Shown in pieces: positions 6,169 through 6,642 of a stretch of 6,642 nucleotides of DNA. The position numbers and the translations under genes are program-made. The notes under the pieces are model-generated. The model did not search any database. It was not told the DNA's origin and worked only from the letters and a program-made list of their open reading frames with translations. This stretch comes from Nitrospirae bacterium CG2_30_53_67 (GTDB lineage Bacteria > CG2-30-53-67). Numbering within the stretch: the stretch's first letter is position 1; the number at the start of each line of letters is the position of its first letter. Where the stretch lies: positions 1 through 6,642 of the forward strand of contig MNYV01000149.1 in assembly GCA_001873285.1 (NCBI GenBank), given 5' to 3'.

Positions 6169-6245
6169 GCGCCTGTAGCTCAGTTGGATAGAGCAACGGC
6201 CTTCTAAGCCGTGGGCCCGGGGTTCGAATCCCTGCAGGCGCGCCA
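6169..6245 (+). tRNA. tRNA-Arg (anticodon TCT)
   Basis: A full 77-nt cloverleaf with encoded CCA, 14 nt after tRNA-Pro. The acceptor stem GCGCCTG pairs perfectly with CAGGCGC; D arm GCTC/GAGC; anticodon stem ACGGC/GCCGT around CTTCTAA with TCT; T arm CGGGG-TTCGAAT-CCCTG. Discriminator base is G, normal for arginine tRNAs. It reads AGA and AGG. Confidence 0.97.
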
Positions 6246-6270
6246 ATGAATTTTGCAAAGAGAAATTCAT
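6246..6270. repeat. Hairpin in the tRNA-Arg/tRNA-His spacer
   Basis: ATGAATTT (6246-6253) and AAATTCAT (6263-6270) form a perfect 8-bp stem with a 9-nt loop. The stem starts at the very first base after the CCA of tRNA-Arg and fills nearly all of the 28-nt spacer. It could mark an RNase processing site in the tRNA precursor. Confidence 0.5.
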
Positions 6271-6273
6271 GAT

Positions 6274-6350
6274 GGTGAGTGTAGCTCAATGGTTAGAGCA
6301 CTGGACTGTGGCTCCAGGGGCTGGGGGTTCAAGTCCCCTCACTCACCCCA
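6274..6350 (+). tRNA. tRNA-His (anticodon GTG)
   Basis: A full cloverleaf with encoded CCA. Acceptor stem GTGAGTG (6275-6281) pairs with CACTCAC; D arm GCTC/GAGC; anticodon stem CTGGA/TCCAG around CTGTGGC with GTG; T arm GGGGG-TTCAAGT-CCCCT. A genomically encoded G at -1 (6274) faces discriminator C73 (6347), the histidine-specific identity pair, so 6274 is counted as the first base. Third in the tRNA cluster. Confidence 0.97.
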
Positions 6351-6351
6351 A

Positions 6352-6372
6352 TTTTTTCTCTTTGAGAAAAAA
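6352..6372. repeat. AT-rich hairpin just after tRNA-His
   Basis: TTTTTTCTC (6352-6360) pairs perfectly with GAGAAAAAA (6364-6372) around a TTT loop. It follows the tRNA-His CCA by 1 nt. The stem is AT-rich and on the plus strand is followed by A rather than T, so it is a poor intrinsic terminator; a role in 3'-trailer processing is equally possible. Confidence 0.4.
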
Positions 6373-6397
6373 AGTAATTTGCATCGCAAATAAATAT

Positions 6398-6416
6398 CCT
6401 CCGGCAAAGCCGGAGG
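6398..6416 (+). terminator. Possible intrinsic terminator after the tRNA-His gene
   Basis: CCTCCGGC and GCCGGAGG form a perfect 8-bp GC-rich stem around an AAA loop, followed by TATTA. The T-tract is weak, so termination is uncertain; it may instead be one of the palindromic repeats that fill this spacer. Confidence 0.35.
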
Positions 6417-6421
6417 TATTA

Positions 6422-6458
6422 CGATTGCCGGCCCCTCAAAGGGGCCTGATCGCAATCG
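6422..6458. repeat. Two-tier palindrome in the tRNA spacer
   Basis: The outer stem CGATTGC (6422-6428) pairs with GCAATCG (6452-6458) and the inner stem GGCCCC (6430-6435) with GGGGCC (6441-6446) around TCAAA, with a 1-by-5 nt internal loop. It follows the previous stem by only 5 nt. On the minus strand a run of T precedes rather than follows it, so it is not a clear terminator in either direction. Confidence 0.5.
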
Positions 6459-6469
6459 GTTAAAAAACA

Positions 6470-6556
6470 CCCTCCCCTCAATCCCCTCCCATCAAGGGAG
6501 GGGAAGCCCACTGGCAGTTCCCTCGCCCCTTGTGGGAGAGGGTAAGGGTGAGGGGT
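6470..6556. repeat. CCCTC/GAGGG-rich dispersed-type repeat
   Basis: CCCCTCCC (6483-6490) pairs perfectly with GGGAGGGG (6496-6503) around ATCAA, and CCCTC (6520-6524) pairs with GAGGG (6538-6542). The outer CCCTCCCCT-type segment near 6470 can also pair with GGGTGAGGGG near 6547-6556. This composition and layout resemble the short CCCTCACCC/CTCTCCC repeats found in many copies between genes in diverse bacteria. Only one copy is visible here, so copy number is unknown. Confidence 0.5.
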
Positions 6557-6596
6557 AAAGCATTTCGATTAAAGGTGCCTTTGCGGAGCAAAAATT

Positions 6597-6621
6597 CTAA
6601 ATTTTATGAAGTAAAATTTAG
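6597..6621. repeat. Perfect 10-bp hairpin abutting a tRNA 5' end
   Basis: CTAAATTTTA (6597-6606) and TAAAATTTAG (6612-6621) pair perfectly around TGAAG. The last base of the stem is also the first base of the next tRNA, so the hairpin would sit exactly at the RNase P cleavage side of the precursor. Confidence 0.5.
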
Positions 6622-6642
6622 CGCCCGTAGCTCAGCTGGATA
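6621..6642 (+). tRNA. Partial tRNA, probably tRNA-Arg, cut by the window edge
   Basis: The final 22 nt give a tRNA 5' half: acceptor strand GCGCCCG, then TA, D-stem GCTC and the start of the D-loop AGCTGGATA. It matches the start of the tRNA-Arg at 6169 in 20 of 22 positions and is, from memory, the same as the start of the E. coli tRNA-Arg(CCG). The anticodon is outside the window, so the identity is a guess. Confidence 0.75.

Noticed and set aside
6269-6463. A 64-codon plus-strand open frame beginning [20 protein letters not shown]
   Set aside because: This is a translated tRNA-His gene plus spacer palindromes, another well-known spurious protein.
6398-6556. CRISPR array
   Set aside because: The stems differ in sequence and spacing; there is no repeated unit separated by unique spacers.

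Overview
The window looks like chromosomal DNA of a Gram-negative, probably anaerobic bacterium. Three things point that way: an exported octaheme cytochrome c, an exported protein resembling the start of an outer-membrane barrel protein, and a cell-wall block (amidase, GerMN protein, murI) lying head-to-head with rph-rdgB. From memory, that arrangement is common in Deltaproteobacteria/Desulfobacterota and related phyla. The taxonomic placement is inference, because no marker gene here settles it.

Layout. (1) Positions 1-1637, minus strand: a hydroxylamine-oxidoreductase-like octaheme cytochrome, followed 14 nt later by the first 53 codons of an exported, possibly porin-like protein that runs off the left edge. 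(2) Positions 1638-2356: about 720 nt without a convincing gene. This stretch holds a 159-bp MITE-like element with 19-bp terminal inverted repeats, small hairpins, an 18-bp perfect palindrome, a near-consensus CRP-type operator and a 170-bp long-hairpin repeat. (3) Positions 2357-4482, minus strand: a tightly packed three-gene unit, N-acetylmuramoyl-L-alanine amidase, then a membrane-anchored GerMN protein, then glutamate racemase. It has an 8-nt overlap, a 1-nt gap and a textbook promoter. (4) Positions 4483-4643: divergent promoters. (5) Positions 4644-5999, plus strand: rph (RNase PH) and rdgB (dITP/XTP pyrophosphatase), 9 nt apart. (6) Positions 6000-6642, plus strand: tRNA-Pro(TGG), tRNA-Arg(TCT) and tRNA-His(GTG), then about 270 nt filled with palindromes, then the first 22 nt of another tRNA that is probably Arg.

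How the genes fit together. The amidase/GerMN/MurI unit combines peptidoglycan cleavage with supply of D-glutamate. The rph-rdgB-tRNA side combines tRNA 3'-end trimming and nucleotide-pool cleaning with the tRNA genes themselves. The cytochrome/exported-protein pair is a separate respiratory or nitrogen-oxide module. The core genes are ordinary. The unusual parts are the octaheme cytochrome pair and the repeat-rich, operator-bearing stretch at 1638-2356. I do not see evidence for a wholly new system.
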